Notes under the pieces: model-generated
Told to the model about the DNA's origin: nothing
The model's database searches: none
The model's input: the letters and a program-made list of their open reading frames with translations, nothing else
DNA from: Penumbrarchaeum sp964445525
GTDB lineage: Archaea > Thermoplasmatota > Penumbrarchaeia > Penumbrarchaeales > Penumbrarchaeaceae
DNA length: 64,000 nucleotides
Reading direction: 5' to 3'
NCBI GenBank assembly: GCA_964445525.1
Contig: CAYULA010000009.1
Span: forward strand, 1-64,000
Translations under genes and position numbers: made by a program
Shown: one piece after another, positions 9,194 to 16,758 of the stretch
Numbering within the stretch: the first letter of the stretch is position 1
How the letters are laid out: every line of letters begins with the position of its first letter

Positions 9194-10882
9194 TCAATTT
9201 CTCTTTCTTTTTTCATTAAATAAGAGTATCGATAAGAGCAGGATCATTCCCAAAACAGGCAGGATGAATTCCATTCCGGAATCATTTCCCCCTTCATCGT
9301 CCTCATTTCTCACAAACGAAAAGGACATTACATCGGAACCGTCCATGTCCAGGGATTCCATATCCTCTCCGTCTAGAATTATCCTGCCCTCCCGGGCAAA
9401 AGTCCTCAATTCCTCGGGCTGGACAGAATCGAGGTCCCATCCCTCGGGAAGTATTATCTCTAAGGTTATCGGAAAGAGCGATTCGATGGCATCTTCCGTA
9501 TCGTATTCCATGTCTCCAATTTGGGATTCCTCTTCTTCCTCCGGTGATCCTATGGTAAAGGTATGGTTGTCGCTCTCTTCCAGCTGGAAAGTGAGCGTCA
9601 TGATGGTCTCCATTCCGAAAGAGGCGTTGCTGTCCGCAGGACCCAGAAGGCCAGTGTAGGATGCATCAAATACCACATCTGGAGACCTACCGTCCATGCT
9701 AACAATATCAGGATCGATGAGTTCCGGGTCTCCTTCTTCCATCATATCTTCTATCTCGTCCTCTGTTATGGTATTGTCACCGTCTTCGTCTATTTCACTT
9801 CTAATCATCTTTGAATAATTACCCTGGCCGAATGTCATGATCATCCTGATCTCGATCTCGTCAATGCTCTTGAAATGGATGATTATGCTCATCTCAACAT
9901 CGAAGAGGCCCTCAAGATCGTCTCCGATCCATGAATTGCCCGCCTCGTCGTAGATCATTATTTCGCTCGTGTAATCATCGAAATAGGCCTCGGCGCTGAT
10001 GTAGGAAACCGAATCGATTTTTGATGAATCCAGGACGGCCCTAATAACGTTTTCAGTGTGAGTGACAGCGGAGGATGATTTGCTTCCGTCGTAATAGAAG
10101 ATGCTGCCGTGGCCGCCCGAATAATCGATGGAGGCATCGTCCATGTATATGGAGTACGTAACATTGAGGTCGGTGGATACGGCTCCCAGGAGCTCCAGCT
10201 CCACGATGACGGAACCGTCACCGTTTTCGGTTGCTGATAATGAGATTATATCGAGATCCGGTCGATCGGTGGCAACCGCTTCCATATTTGTGGTCTCCAC
10301 CACATCCCCTTCGGGGTCGGTGAGTTCCATCTCGAAGGTACCGGATCCCATGATCCTGGTAGTATCATCGTCATCGAAACCGAAGGGGTCCTCCGATATC
10401 TCGTCGCTGTATGTCGCCGCGCTGCCCTCCTCGAAATCCAGATAGTCATAGTAGTTTGTGTAGGCGGAGAGGTAGAACCATGAATCCTCCAGTTCTGTCC
10501 TGGGGACCGTGATCCTTATCTGATTGTCAACAATGTCTGCAAAGGCAGAGGTTTCCCCCGAGAAGGAATCGATCGAAAGCTCGCCGTCGTAATATTCGAT
10601 GTAGAGGTTTCCTGCATTGATGTCGTAGGAGTAGCCCATCAAAGTGCTTATGTCTCCTGCGGTTGTGAGGGTGATGAAAACCGTGGTAAGGTCGGATTCC
10701 GATTCAAGGGATATGATATCTATTTCCTCATACCCGTCAACCACTCTTTCAACGGTCTCAGTCTTGATCACGTCACCTTCCTCGTCCGCAATCACCTGAT
10801 CCTCGATGCCTGAGGCCCTTCCAATCGCAAGAATGGAAAGAACCAAAACCATGATTACCAAAACTGCTGGATTGATCCTCAT
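9194..10882 (-). CDS. Exported surface protein with tandem beta domains and an EF-hand-like loop
   Basis: 562 residues: signal peptide (about 1-24), two related N-terminal beta domains each opening with a D-x-E-GDV(I/V) segment and containing a DIISL strand (about 30-165 and 175-300), then an EF-hand-like loop (DEDGDNTITEDE, about 365-376). A C-terminal beta region leads to one membrane helix (about 537-556) and a basic tail KRKRN. The protein is acidic, as expected for an extracellular archaeal protein. It sits downstream of the PadR/HAAS/DUF4097 operon on the same strand, 109 bases away. No enzyme motif is visible. Confidence 0.75.
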   Translation of the reverse strand: MRINPAVLVIMVLVLSILAIGRASGIEDQVIADEEGDVIKTETVERVVDGYEEIDIISLESESDLTTVFITLTTAGDISTLMGYSYDINAGNLYIEYYDGELSIDSFSGETSAFADIVDNQIRITVPRTELEDSWFYLSAYTNYYDYLDFEEGSAATYSDEISEDPFGFDDDDTTRIMGSGTFEMELTDPEGDVVETTNMEAVATDRPDLDIISLSATENGDGSVIVELELLGAVSTDLNVTYSIYMDDASIDYSGGHGSIFYYDGSKSSSAVTHTENVIRAVLDSSKIDSVSYISAEAYFDDYTSEIMIYDEAGNSWIGDDLEGLFDVEMSIIIHFKSIDEIEIRMIMTFGQGNYSKMIRSEIDEDGDNTITEDEIEDMMEEGDPELIDPDIVSMDGRSPDVVFDASYTGLLGPADSNASFGMETIMTLTFQLEESDNHTFTIGSPEEEEESQIGDMEYDTEDAIESLFPITLEIILPEGWDLDSVQPEELRTFAREGRIILDGEDMESLDMDGSDVMSFSFVRNEDDEGGNDSGMEFILPVLGMILLLSILLFNEKRKRN

Positions 10883-10991
10883 TTGGCTCCCCCTTGGTGT
10901 GGTGATTACAGGTCCAGGGAAGTATTTCTATCTTTCCAGGTCAATTCATGAGGGGGTTATGACCATAACGGACTTCTTGCATGATCGATCT

Positions 10992-11894
10992 CTACCTCTT
11001 CAGAAGGAGCCATCTCGACAGCCATCCGTGGAATGTTCCGAACAGATTCACCACATGGAGTGTCCAAGTAAGGATCAGGATTCCGAGGCCCCAACCCACG
11101 AGAGCCTGAAAGAAGAGGAAAAGCGGATCTCCTGGTAGACCTACCGGGTAACCAACAATTATACCGAAGAGGGCCAGGATCGGAGTTACGAATAGGAACA
11201 AGGAACCTCCAAGAAAGGTCGCAATTATCGTGAAATAAATTATTCCCAGAGGGAACATGAGGAACAGGTAGAGCAGAGAGGAATACAATCTGGGGTCCTT
11301 CAATATTGTCTTTACCCTGTTCCAGGCACCTCCTCGAGCCCTGAGCCTCCTTGGTTTCTTCGGCATTCTTATTCCAAGGGTTATCTCCGTGAGCTTCCCG
11401 TGAAGCCATGCAATGGGATAAACGGAGAGAAGGAACACAACCAGAAGCGGCAGTCCTATTATGGTTATGGCCAGTCCCAGTCCGGTTGCCAGCATCGTAA
11501 CGATATAGGTGAAATAGATGATCCCCAGGGGGAACAGCAAAATCAGATAGAACAGGCCAAGATAGCTGTGAGGGTCCCTGTAAACGTTGAACATGGATTG
11601 AAGGAGATTCTCACCCTTTCTCTTCTTCATCCTCTGTTCCTTCTTCTCCTTGAGCTCCGCATCGTTTGCAATGTATTCCTTTGCGATCAGATATGGCGAG
11701 CCGTACCTTTTGATCGCGATCTGGACAGCGCTGGATCTGGACCTCTCCTCTCCGCTGTCCATCATTTCCCAAACCATCATCTCCAGGTGCTCTTTGGCAT
11801 CGTCAACGGCATCAACCACAAGCGCTTCATCCACACCCTTCAACTCTCTGCGAAGATCGTTATAATAGTCCTTCAGGTCCGAATATTTCCTCAT
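10992..11894 (-). CDS. HAAS-domain membrane protein with duplicated sensor-type domain
   Basis: 300 residues. Residues 1-75 form a soluble helical domain of the HAAS/DUF1700 type (YYNDLRRELKGV...GSPYLIAKEYI) that usually accompanies PadR regulators. The rest is two copies of a four-helix membrane module: YLGLFYLILLFPLGIIYF near 110 and YSSLLYLFLMFPLGIIYF near 205, like the 'putative sensor' membrane domain. The start codon overlaps the PadR stop (TGATG). In related operons such a protein holds the regulator or senses the envelope state. That role is inferred from family context. Confidence 0.8.
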   Translation of the reverse strand: MRKYSDLKDYYNDLRRELKGVDEALVVDAVDDAKEHLEMMVWEMMDSGEERSRSSAVQIAIKRYGSPYLIAKEYIANDAELKEKKEQRMKKRKGENLLQSMFNVYRDPHSYLGLFYLILLFPLGIIYFTYIVTMLATGLGLAITIIGLPLLVVFLLSVYPIAWLHGKLTEITLGIRMPKKPRRLRARGGAWNRVKTILKDPRLYSSLLYLFLMFPLGIIYFTIIATFLGGSLFLFVTPILALFGIIVGYPVGLPGDPLFLFFQALVGWGLGILILTWTLHVVNLFGTFHGWLSRWLLLKR

Positions 11895-12256
11895 CAGTAC
11901 TCCCCCCTGAGTACATTTTCAACAAGCAGTGAGGTATTCTCCCATGCTTTGGTCCAAACTTTGAGTTTATCCTTGCCTGATTTGGTTATAAGGTAGTATT
12001 TCCTCGGAGGTCCAGACTCCGAGGCCTTTATCTCGCTTGTGAGGAGACCTTTCTTTTCAAGGGACCTCAGAACCGGATAAATGGTCCCCTGCTTGAGCTC
12101 GATCCCGGTCTCGTTGACCTCCTCCATGGATTTGGCTATCTGGTATCCGTACATGGGGGCTTTTGAGTTCTTAATGATGGCAAGCAGGATCAACGAGATG
12201 AGCCCCGTTATAATGTCCTTTTCGAACTTAACATCCCTGGTTTGCTTCTTTACCAT
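11894..12256 (-). CDS. PadR-family transcriptional regulator
   Basis: 120 residues with the PadR winged-helix signature: YGYQIAKSMEE, TIYPVLRSLEKKGLL, and the wing GPPRKYYLITKSGKDKL, followed by a C-terminal dimerisation helix. It is the middle gene of a three-gene operon with DUF4097 upstream (five-base gap) and HAAS downstream (one-base overlap). PadR proteins are usually repressors of envelope-stress or transport genes and often regulate their own operon. A dyad at 13248-13259 next to the operon promoter is a candidate operator. Confidence 0.9.
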   Translation of the reverse strand: MVKKQTRDVKFEKDIITGLISLILLAIIKNSKAPMYGYQIAKSMEEVNETGIELKQGTIYPVLRSLEKKGLLTSEIKASESGPPRKYYLITKSGKDKLKVWTKAWENTSLLVENVLRGEY

Positions 12257-12261
12257 CCATA

Positions 12262-13194
12262 TCAGACCCCCTCGATGATTATTCCGCCGTTTTCGGCCCT
12301 TGCCTTTATTAGCGGTCCTCCTCCATTTACCGACCCGGCTTTCTCGGTCTCTTCATCGATATCATATGCCCTGTCCCGAAAATCCTTGAGCTGAACCTCC
12401 CCGTTTTCAACCCTCATGTCGAAATCCGCCTCGATCGATTCAGGGATCTTTACCATGATTCCGCCGTTTTCAGCTGAAAACAGCATACCACCGGGAAGAA
12501 TGTCTCTTACCTCAATATCGATGCCTCCGTTCTCTGCGGAAGCCTCCTCCAGCAATCCGGTTCTCCTGACCATTATACCTCCGTTGTTAACCTTGACATA
12601 TCGTACATGATCACAATCCTCGATCAAGATGCCCCCGTTATCGGCGGTAACCGTATTCACATACCCGCAGTTTCTTATCTCGATTCCTCCACTGGAGGAG
12701 GAGACCTTCCTGATAGAATCAACATTTTCAATGCTCACTCCTCCGCTATCGGAGATAACCGTTAGATTTCCAGATACACCTTCAATCACAATTTTGCCTA
12801 ATTGGTTTTTTACACGGGAAACATTTACGCTGGACGGCACCCTTATCTCGAAATCCGTCTCCACCCAGTCAACATATCTCTCCCTTTCAAGGCCTATGAA
12901 CAGATCCCCCTGGTTTTCTATATCCAGATTCACCTTGTCGAGTTCATCCTTTCCGAACCTCGTCTTCTTTATGAATTTCACCTCGACGGATTCTCCGTCC
13001 CAGAGATCTATCTCGGTCTTTCCATCGTAATTCTCCACGGTAAGATTGGATCCCGGATCCAGCACGAAGGTCCTGGTGATCTCCTCACGGTCCAGTTCGA
13101 AGTATCCCATGGCTCCGATCAGGCCTATCCATGCAAGTGTGATCACCATTATGATACCGGTGACGGCAAGGAAACCCTTCCATCTCATTTTCAT
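12262..13194 (-). CDS. DUF4097-type beta-helix envelope protein
   Basis: 310 residues with an N-terminal membrane anchor or signal (about 6-30) and then a right-handed beta-helix-like body. The repeat NGGI or SGGI (for example NGGILIEDC, NNGGIMVRR, ENGGIDIEV, ENGGIMVKI) recurs about every 18-22 residues, typical of DUF4097. A strong ribosome site (gggaggtg) precedes ATG 13194, which is the first gene of the PadR operon. The conserved trio DUF4097-PadR-HAAS points to an envelope-stress response. The exact activity of DUF4097 is not known. Confidence 0.85.
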   Translation of the reverse strand: MKMRWKGFLAVTGIIMVITLAWIGLIGAMGYFELDREEITRTFVLDPGSNLTVENYDGKTEIDLWDGESVEVKFIKKTRFGKDELDKVNLDIENQGDLFIGLERERYVDWVETDFEIRVPSSVNVSRVKNQLGKIVIEGVSGNLTVISDSGGVSIENVDSIRKVSSSSGGIEIRNCGYVNTVTADNGGILIEDCDHVRYVKVNNGGIMVRRTGLLEEASAENGGIDIEVRDILPGGMLFSAENGGIMVKIPESIEADFDMRVENGEVQLKDFRDRAYDIDEETEKAGSVNGGGPLIKARAENGGIIIEGV

Positions 13195-13247
13195 GCTTTA
13201 CACCTCCCATACGGGATCTTTCCCATCCCCTCAGAGTAATGTAAGGG

Positions 13248-13310
13248 ACACAATAGTGTATGGTTCTTAGTAGTGTAAAGTCTATAATAGTATAAATAAT
13301 TTGTGCACAA
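13248..13310 (-). promoter_or_regulatory. Promoter and candidate operator of the PadR operon
   Basis: Reading the minus strand, a TATA-like element (ttatttata, complement of 13291-13299) lies about 100 bases before the DUF4097 start. A perfect-arm dyad, acac-aata-gtgt, lies at 13248-13259, about where transcription would begin or just downstream. A second palindrome, ttgtgcacaa, lies at 13301-13310 upstream of TATA. A dyad just past the TATA box is where a PadR repressor would be expected to act. The binding itself is inferred. Confidence 0.45.
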
Positions 13311-13342
13311 TAGCCTGAAAATATATTTGCAGATGAGTATAA

Positions 13343-14008
13343 TTAACCGTACATCGGTCCTTCGTATTCCCTGGCCTGGGGCTGTTCACCATCGACCTCT
13401 TCGTCTCCGTTGACAGCTTTTGTTACCTGATCATAGAGCTCCCTTGCCACATCGGGTTCGAGACCCCCTCTGTTGGTCAGAAAATCCAGGATATCATCTT
13501 CATCCTCACCGGAAGCCAGTTTCATTGCGATGAACTGTCTGAACCTCTCCACCATGAATACCTGGACTTTTTCCTGTAGGCCGAGTATATTTATCAGGTT
13601 CTGGGCACCCACTATAAGCAGGGTCAGTGCATCATTGAACTCGTGTTTTGAGATGGATTCGAGGTCCAGATCGGCCTGGATCACCGCCTTGTCATCGTAA
13701 CCTACCAGGCCGGCCTTCATAAGATTGAGGTCTGTGTTGAGGTGGAGAAGTTTCTTGTAAAGCCTCATCCTTTCCTCTGCGGGAAGGGCATCCGTCGGTA
13801 TAAGGGGATTGATGACGAGATTGGTGAAATGTTTGGAAACTACAACCTCCACATTGAAGGGGATCTTCGGATGGGTTGCGATAACCACCTCTCTCTCCAT
13901 GGGACCTTCCACCGGTTTTATCTCGATGTCCCAGGGATAATCAAGTAGATTCTCCGCACCGTCCTCGCCTTCCTTCAACCATAACGATATGACCTCTGTC
14001 CATCTCAT
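13343..14008 (-). CDS. YbjN-like (CesT-fold) domain protein
   Basis: 221 residues. The first ~150 residues show alternating strands and helices with the pattern of YbjN/type III chaperone-like domains (IKPVEGPMEREVVIATHP, ALPAEERMRLYKKLLHLN, LVGYDDKAVIQADL). The C-terminal ~70 residues are helical and acidic and end in a flexible tail. ATG 14008 is chosen because a ribosome site (ggagatgatt) lies just before it and includes an earlier ATG at 14017. A TATA-like element (ttataaaa on the minus strand, about 14040-14047) sits upstream. Fold inferred; function unknown. Confidence 0.6.
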   Translation of the reverse strand: MRWTEVISLWLKEGEDGAENLLDYPWDIEIKPVEGPMEREVVIATHPKIPFNVEVVVSKHFTNLVINPLIPTDALPAEERMRLYKKLLHLNTDLNLMKAGLVGYDDKAVIQADLDLESISKHEFNDALTLLIVGAQNLINILGLQEKVQVFMVERFRQFIAMKLASGEDEDDILDFLTNRGGLEPDVARELYDQVTKAVNGDEEVDGEQPQAREYEGPMYG

Positions 14009-14065
14009 GTGAATCATCTCCGTTACCTAGTATTGGCTTTTATAATTTATCATGCAAGTATCAGA

Positions 14066-14347
14066 TCAAGGGCGTTCAATATATTGAAGTCCGTTGATCT
14101 TGTCAACCTTGATCTCACCTCTTGCCTGAAGGTCGAGTTTTACCGTTGTGAAATACCATGAAACCGAACCCTCGAAATCATCTTCCACCTTCAAAGTTAC
14201 TTCTTGGAGAAGCTCCTTCCGAGACATCTTCTCATTTGTCTTCAGTATGTCAATCACTGATTGTCTGATTTGATCGTATTTATACTTTGATATATTGACT
14301 CCTTCTTTGCCCTGGGGATGCAAAGTCATGATTCTTTCATATTTCAT
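14066..14347 (-). CDS. Small DUF6958-like winged-helix protein
   Basis: 93 residues. The pattern Y-x-x-I-R-x-x-V-I-D-I-L, then a turn, then WYFTTVKLDLQARGEIKV matches a family of short proteins annotated DUF6958. It has the shape of a winged helix: three helices followed by a hairpin. A regulator or nucleic-acid-binding role is possible but not shown. It lies 38 bases from the GNAT gene on the same strand and could share its transcript. Confidence 0.6.
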   Translation of the reverse strand: MKYERIMTLHPQGKEGVNISKYKYDQIRQSVIDILKTNEKMSRKELLQEVTLKVEDDFEGSVSWYFTTVKLDLQARGEIKVDKINGLQYIERP

Positions 14348-14385
14348 ACCGTCGTATCGAGTTTCGAATTGTTACCATTATTGCC

Positions 14386-14940
14386 TTAAATATTCGGGTC
14401 TGTTCTGATTATTGAATATACATCCCCATCCAATCTTTGTCCGTCTTTTAGGTATCTTCCTCTCATGGTCCCCTCGAAGGTGAAACCGCAGGATTTGAGC
14501 AGTATTCCGGAGACTTTGTTCCGGTCGAATATTACCGCTTGTATCCGGAACAGGTCAAGTTCGTCAAATCCGTATCTCACCAACGCTCTGACTGCTTCCC
14601 CGGTCAATCCCTTCCTTCTCATCTCGGATGATATCCAGTAGCCTATCTCCGCGAATCCTTGGTTCCTGTCTATGTTCATCAATCCCAAGCCGCCTATGGC
14701 AGTGTCATCCGATCTGAGATGCATGCAGAGGTTGATTGATTTTCCTTCATCCCTTGACTTTCTTATCATTTCCAGGTAATCATGGTAATCCTTCTCCGTA
14801 TATGGATAGGGTACTTTCAGAGTATTTTCGTATATCGTTGTATCATTAATCCTTTGTATGATATCTTCCAGGTCTTCATCGGAGAATTCCCTGAGTTCCA
14901 GCCTCTCTGTCCTAAGGATAATCATTCGATCATTGGTCAA
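14386..14940 (-). CDS. GNAT-family N-acetyltransferase (RimJ/RimL-like)
   Basis: 184 residues with the RimJ/RimL-type layout: N-terminal LRTERLELREFSDEDLEDI, the acetyl-CoA-binding region near IGYWISSEMRRKGLTGEAV (Q/RxxGxG/A-like loop), and the C-terminal NKVSGILLKSCGFTFEGTMR typical of protein N-terminal acetyltransferases and aminoglycoside-type relatives. TTG at 14940 is about 25 bases past a TATA element, which would give a nearly leaderless message. ATG at 14925 is the alternative. Divergent from the TBP gene. Substrate unknown. Confidence 0.85.
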   Translation of the reverse strand: MTNDRMIILRTERLELREFSDEDLEDIIQRINDTTIYENTLKVPYPYTEKDYHDYLEMIRKSRDEGKSINLCMHLRSDDTAIGGLGLMNIDRNQGFAEIGYWISSEMRRKGLTGEAVRALVRYGFDELDLFRIQAVIFDRNKVSGILLKSCGFTFEGTMRGRYLKDGQRLDGDVYSIIRTDPNI

Positions 14941-14961
14941 GACATATGAACAATATTTAAA

Positions 14962-14998
14962 GTTTATATACTAACATGCCATAAGCCTTTAAAAAGGC
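14962..14998 (+). promoter_or_regulatory. Divergent promoter region with dyad upstream of TBP
   Basis: A TATA element (tttatata, 14962-14969) can serve either direction, toward GNAT or toward TBP. A second A/T core lies within the inverted repeat gcctttaaaaaggc (14985-14998, arms GCCTTT/AAAGGC). It would be a TATA-like site with dyad symmetry about 70-85 bases before the TBP start. An archaeal TBP may bind its own promoter dyad; this is inference. Confidence 0.4.
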
Positions 14999-15068
14999 AT
15001 ATGTCCCCAGGAGGGTAGAACCACCTTATGACAATTGCCTTCCGTATGAATTCATAAAGGGTGATTCT

Positions 15069-15611
15069 TTGGATATCAAGGTTGAAAATGTTGTCGCCTC
15101 CGGCTCGGCCGGTACCACGCTAGACCTGCAGAAGATCTCAATGGCACTGGACGATGCCGAGTATGTTCCGGAGAAGTTCCCCGGGCTTATCTACAAGCTC
15201 AAGGAACCCAAAACGGCCATGCTTCTATTCACTTCAGGGAAGCTGGTGTGCACGGGAGCCAAGAACATAGAGATGGTAAATGAAGCGGTAAGGATCGTCC
15301 TTTCAAATATCAAGAAGATCGGGATCAAGGTCACAGACGAACCAGAGATCAAGATCCAGAACATAGTGGCCACTGCAGACATGGAAAAAGAACTCAACCT
15401 GAACACCATAGCAATTTCTCTGGGACTTGAAAAGGTCGAGTACGAGCCCGAACAGTTTCCCGGTCTGGTCTACAGGGTGGATAAACCCAGGGTCGTGATG
15501 CTCTTGTTCGGTTCGGGTAAAATTGTCTGCACCGGTGCAAAAGAGATCAAGGACATAGACCTCGCTCTGCAGGAAGTCATAAAGGAACTAACAGATGCAG
15601 GACTGATCTGA
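15069..15611 (+). CDS. tbp: TATA-box-binding protein (TBP)
   Basis: 180 residues made of two direct repeats of about 88 residues. The first has ENVVASGSAGTTLDL, FPGLIYKL and SGKLVCTGAKN; the second has QNIVATADMEKELNL, FPGLVYRV and SGKIVCTGAKE. These are the hallmark motifs of TBP, which binds TATA boxes and recruits TFB and RNA polymerase. Length is normal for archaea. The start is TTG at 15069, preceded by a clear ribosome site (gggtgatt). The acidic C-terminal extension seen in some archaea is absent. A strong hairpin terminator overlaps the stop codon. This gene is the main proof that the window is archaeal. Confidence 0.98.
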   Translation: MDIKVENVVASGSAGTTLDLQKISMALDDAEYVPEKFPGLIYKLKEPKTAMLLFTSGKLVCTGAKNIEMVNEAVRIVLSNIKKIGIKVTDEPEIKIQNIVATADMEKELNLNTIAISLGLEKVEYEPEQFPGLVYRVDKPRVVMLLFGSGKIVCTGAKEIKDIDLALQEVIKELTDAGLI

Positions 15612-15625
15612 GGTCAGTCCTTTTT
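15600..15625. terminator. Bidirectional hairpin at the convergent ends of TBP and DUF5320
   Basis: A perfect seven-base stem (GGACTGA at 15600-15606, TCAGTCC at 15614-15620) with a seven-base loop is followed by TTTTT (15621-15625). The TBP stop codon lies in the loop, and the DUF5320 stop codon is formed by the start of the 3' arm. It is shaped like an intrinsic terminator for the plus strand. Confidence 0.6.
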
Positions 15626-15928
15626 AAGTCTGTCCTTGGTCCTCTCCAGTTCCTCCTCCAGGGATCTGATTCTGTCCTTCAGCTCCTGAACCTCATCCCT
15701 TTGGGAAGATTTTGACCTCTCTACCTGTGGTATGTCATCGACGGGGTCTGAATATCCATAACCCCTCCCTAAACCTCTGCCGAATCCTCTTCCGAAGCCT
15801 CGGCCTCTTCCCCTCCCGAATCCTCCGGGGAAATTGAAACCGGCATTGTCATTTCCCGAGCAGTAGCCCAATCTTCTACCCGTCATCGGTCCCCTACCTT
15901 CAGGTCCTGTTCTGTCTCCGCCTGGCAT
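15614..15928 (-). CDS. DUF5320 family Gly/Arg-rich protein
   Basis: 104 residues. The N-terminus MPGGDRTGPEGRGPMTGR is the hallmark of DUF5320. The middle is a run of GRG and FGRG repeats, and the C-terminus is a coiled coil (about 75-104, QELKDRIRSLEEELERTKD). DUF5320 proteins usually sit beside NifX-like and MinD/ferredoxin proteins in anaerobes, as here. Function unknown; scaffold or cluster-assembly helper are guesses. It shares its promoter direction with the DUF134 gene at 15940, 11 bases upstream. Confidence 0.85.
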   Translation of the reverse strand: MPGGDRTGPEGRGPMTGRRLGYCSGNDNAGFNFPGGFGRGRGRGFGRGFGRGLGRGYGYSDPVDDIPQVERSKSSQRDEVQELKDRIRSLEEELERTKDRLKKD

Positions 15929-15939
15929 ATTTATTACTC

Positions 15940-16290
15940 CTATTCATTCCCGTTGATCTGTCCGACTATTCTGATTCCTTTTCCTTCTGTGAGCGCCCTT
16001 GCGACCCTGGATCTCGCCTCTTTGAGGTCGGTCCACAGGGTCCTCCTGGAAATTCCAAGCTTTTCCGCGGCTTCCTGCTGGGTAAGTCCCTCGATGTCGC
16101 AGAGCCGCAGAATCTCGACATGTTCGACACCCAATTCCAGGTATTCAAGAGCTCCAGGAGGTTTGTTCAAAGGCCCGAAGAGGTTTGTCCCGGGAAGGGA
16201 TTCGATTCTTCTTCTCCCCCTCCTTCTTCCGGGTCCTCCCCGGCCTCTGCCATGGCCGTATAGATCTTTGGGAACCATTGATCTTCTCAT
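15940..16290 (-). CDS. DUF134 helix-turn-helix regulator (copy 1)
   Basis: 116 residues. A basic Gly/Arg-rich N-terminus (about 10-28) is followed by a sigma-70 region 4-like helix-turn-helix, LELGVEHVEILRLCDIEGL and TQQEAAEKLGISRRTLWTDL, as in the DUF134 family. DUF134 genes are found beside NifX/MinD-type iron-sulfur genes and are probable regulators of them. It is divergent from the second DUF134 gene, and the intergenic DNA holds several repeated half-sites. It differs from copy 2 at its N-terminus and recognition helix, so the two may read different sites. Confidence 0.85.
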   Translation of the reverse strand: MRRSMVPKDLYGHGRGRGGPGRRRGRRRIESLPGTNLFGPLNKPPGALEYLELGVEHVEILRLCDIEGLTQQEAAEKLGISRRTLWTDLKEARSRVARALTEGKGIRIVGQINGNE

Positions 16291-16291
16291 A

Positions 16292-16406
16292 TGAGCAACA
16301 AATATATATAATTATTGCTCAAATGAGCAGATATTAATATAATTAAGATTGATTTAAAATTCATCCCATATGAGGGAATATTAAAATATTAACACCCATA
16401 TGGGGG
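16292..16406. promoter_or_regulatory. Divergent control region between the two DUF134 genes
   Basis: Two sets of repeats lie here. Set A: TGAGCAA (16292-16298), and the palindrome TGCTCAaaTGAGCA (16316-16329), three copies of one half-site beside the minus-strand start. Set B: CCCATATGAGGG (16365-16376) and CCCATATGGGGG (16395-16406), exactly 30 bases apart; the second copy covers the ribosome site of the 16411 gene. A TATA candidate (gatttaaaat, about 16351-16360) lies next to the first set B copy, and atattaatat (about 16331-16340) could serve the minus strand. Confidence 0.5.
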
Positions 16407-16410
16407 TATT

Positions 16411-16758
16411 ATGTCCCCGAGGACAGGTGGAAAAGGCCCCGGCCGGAGCAGATGCAGACGCAAGGTGGGTTTCCTGCCGGATGTGACCACTTTCAAACCT
16501 CTTGGAGTGCCAATGATGGAGCTTGATACGGTGATAATTACCCATGAGGAACTGGAAGCAATGAGGCTCATTGACTATCTTGGAATGGACCAGGAATCGG
16601 CTTCGGACAGGATGGGCATATCAAGGAGATCCTTCGCCGGAGATCTAAAAAGCGGAAGGAAGAAGATCATCTCAGCGTTCGTTGATGGCAAGGCTGTCAG
16701 CATTGAAGGAGGGGATTTCACCTACAGAAGGGAGTCGAAGTTCAAGGAGGAAGAATAG
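16411..16758 (+). CDS. DUF134 helix-turn-helix regulator (copy 2)
   Basis: 115 residues with Arg/Cys-rich start (RSRCRRKVGFLPDVTTFKP), a strand segment, then the HTH IITHEELEAMRLIDYLGMD and QESASDRMGISRRSFAGDL. This is the more canonical DUF134 form. It is the first gene of a plus-strand run (16411-19539) that goes on with two NifX-like proteins, two MinD/ferredoxin ATPases and a small membrane protein. The start lies five bases past a G-rich ribosome site that is itself part of an operator-like repeat, so autoregulation is plausible. Confidence 0.85.
   Translation: MSPRTGGKGPGRSRCRRKVGFLPDVTTFKPLGVPMMELDTVIITHEELEAMRLIDYLGMDQESASDRMGISRRSFAGDLKSGRKKIISAFVDGKAVSIEGGDFTYRRESKFKEEE

Noticed and set aside
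8986..9216. 76-codon open frame on the minus strand
   Set aside because: Arg-rich and low-complexity, overlaps the end of the surface-protein gene, and competes with the more protein-like 51-codon frame at 8946-9101.
9195..10882. Plus-strand open frames over the surface protein
   Set aside because: Ser/Pro-rich mirror frames of an acidic protein, as expected for antisense of GAT/GAA/GAC codons.
15700..15850. Repeats in the DUF5320 gene as a possible CRISPR or tandem repeat array
   Set aside because: They are short codon repeats for Gly/Arg/Phe within a coding frame, with no spacers.
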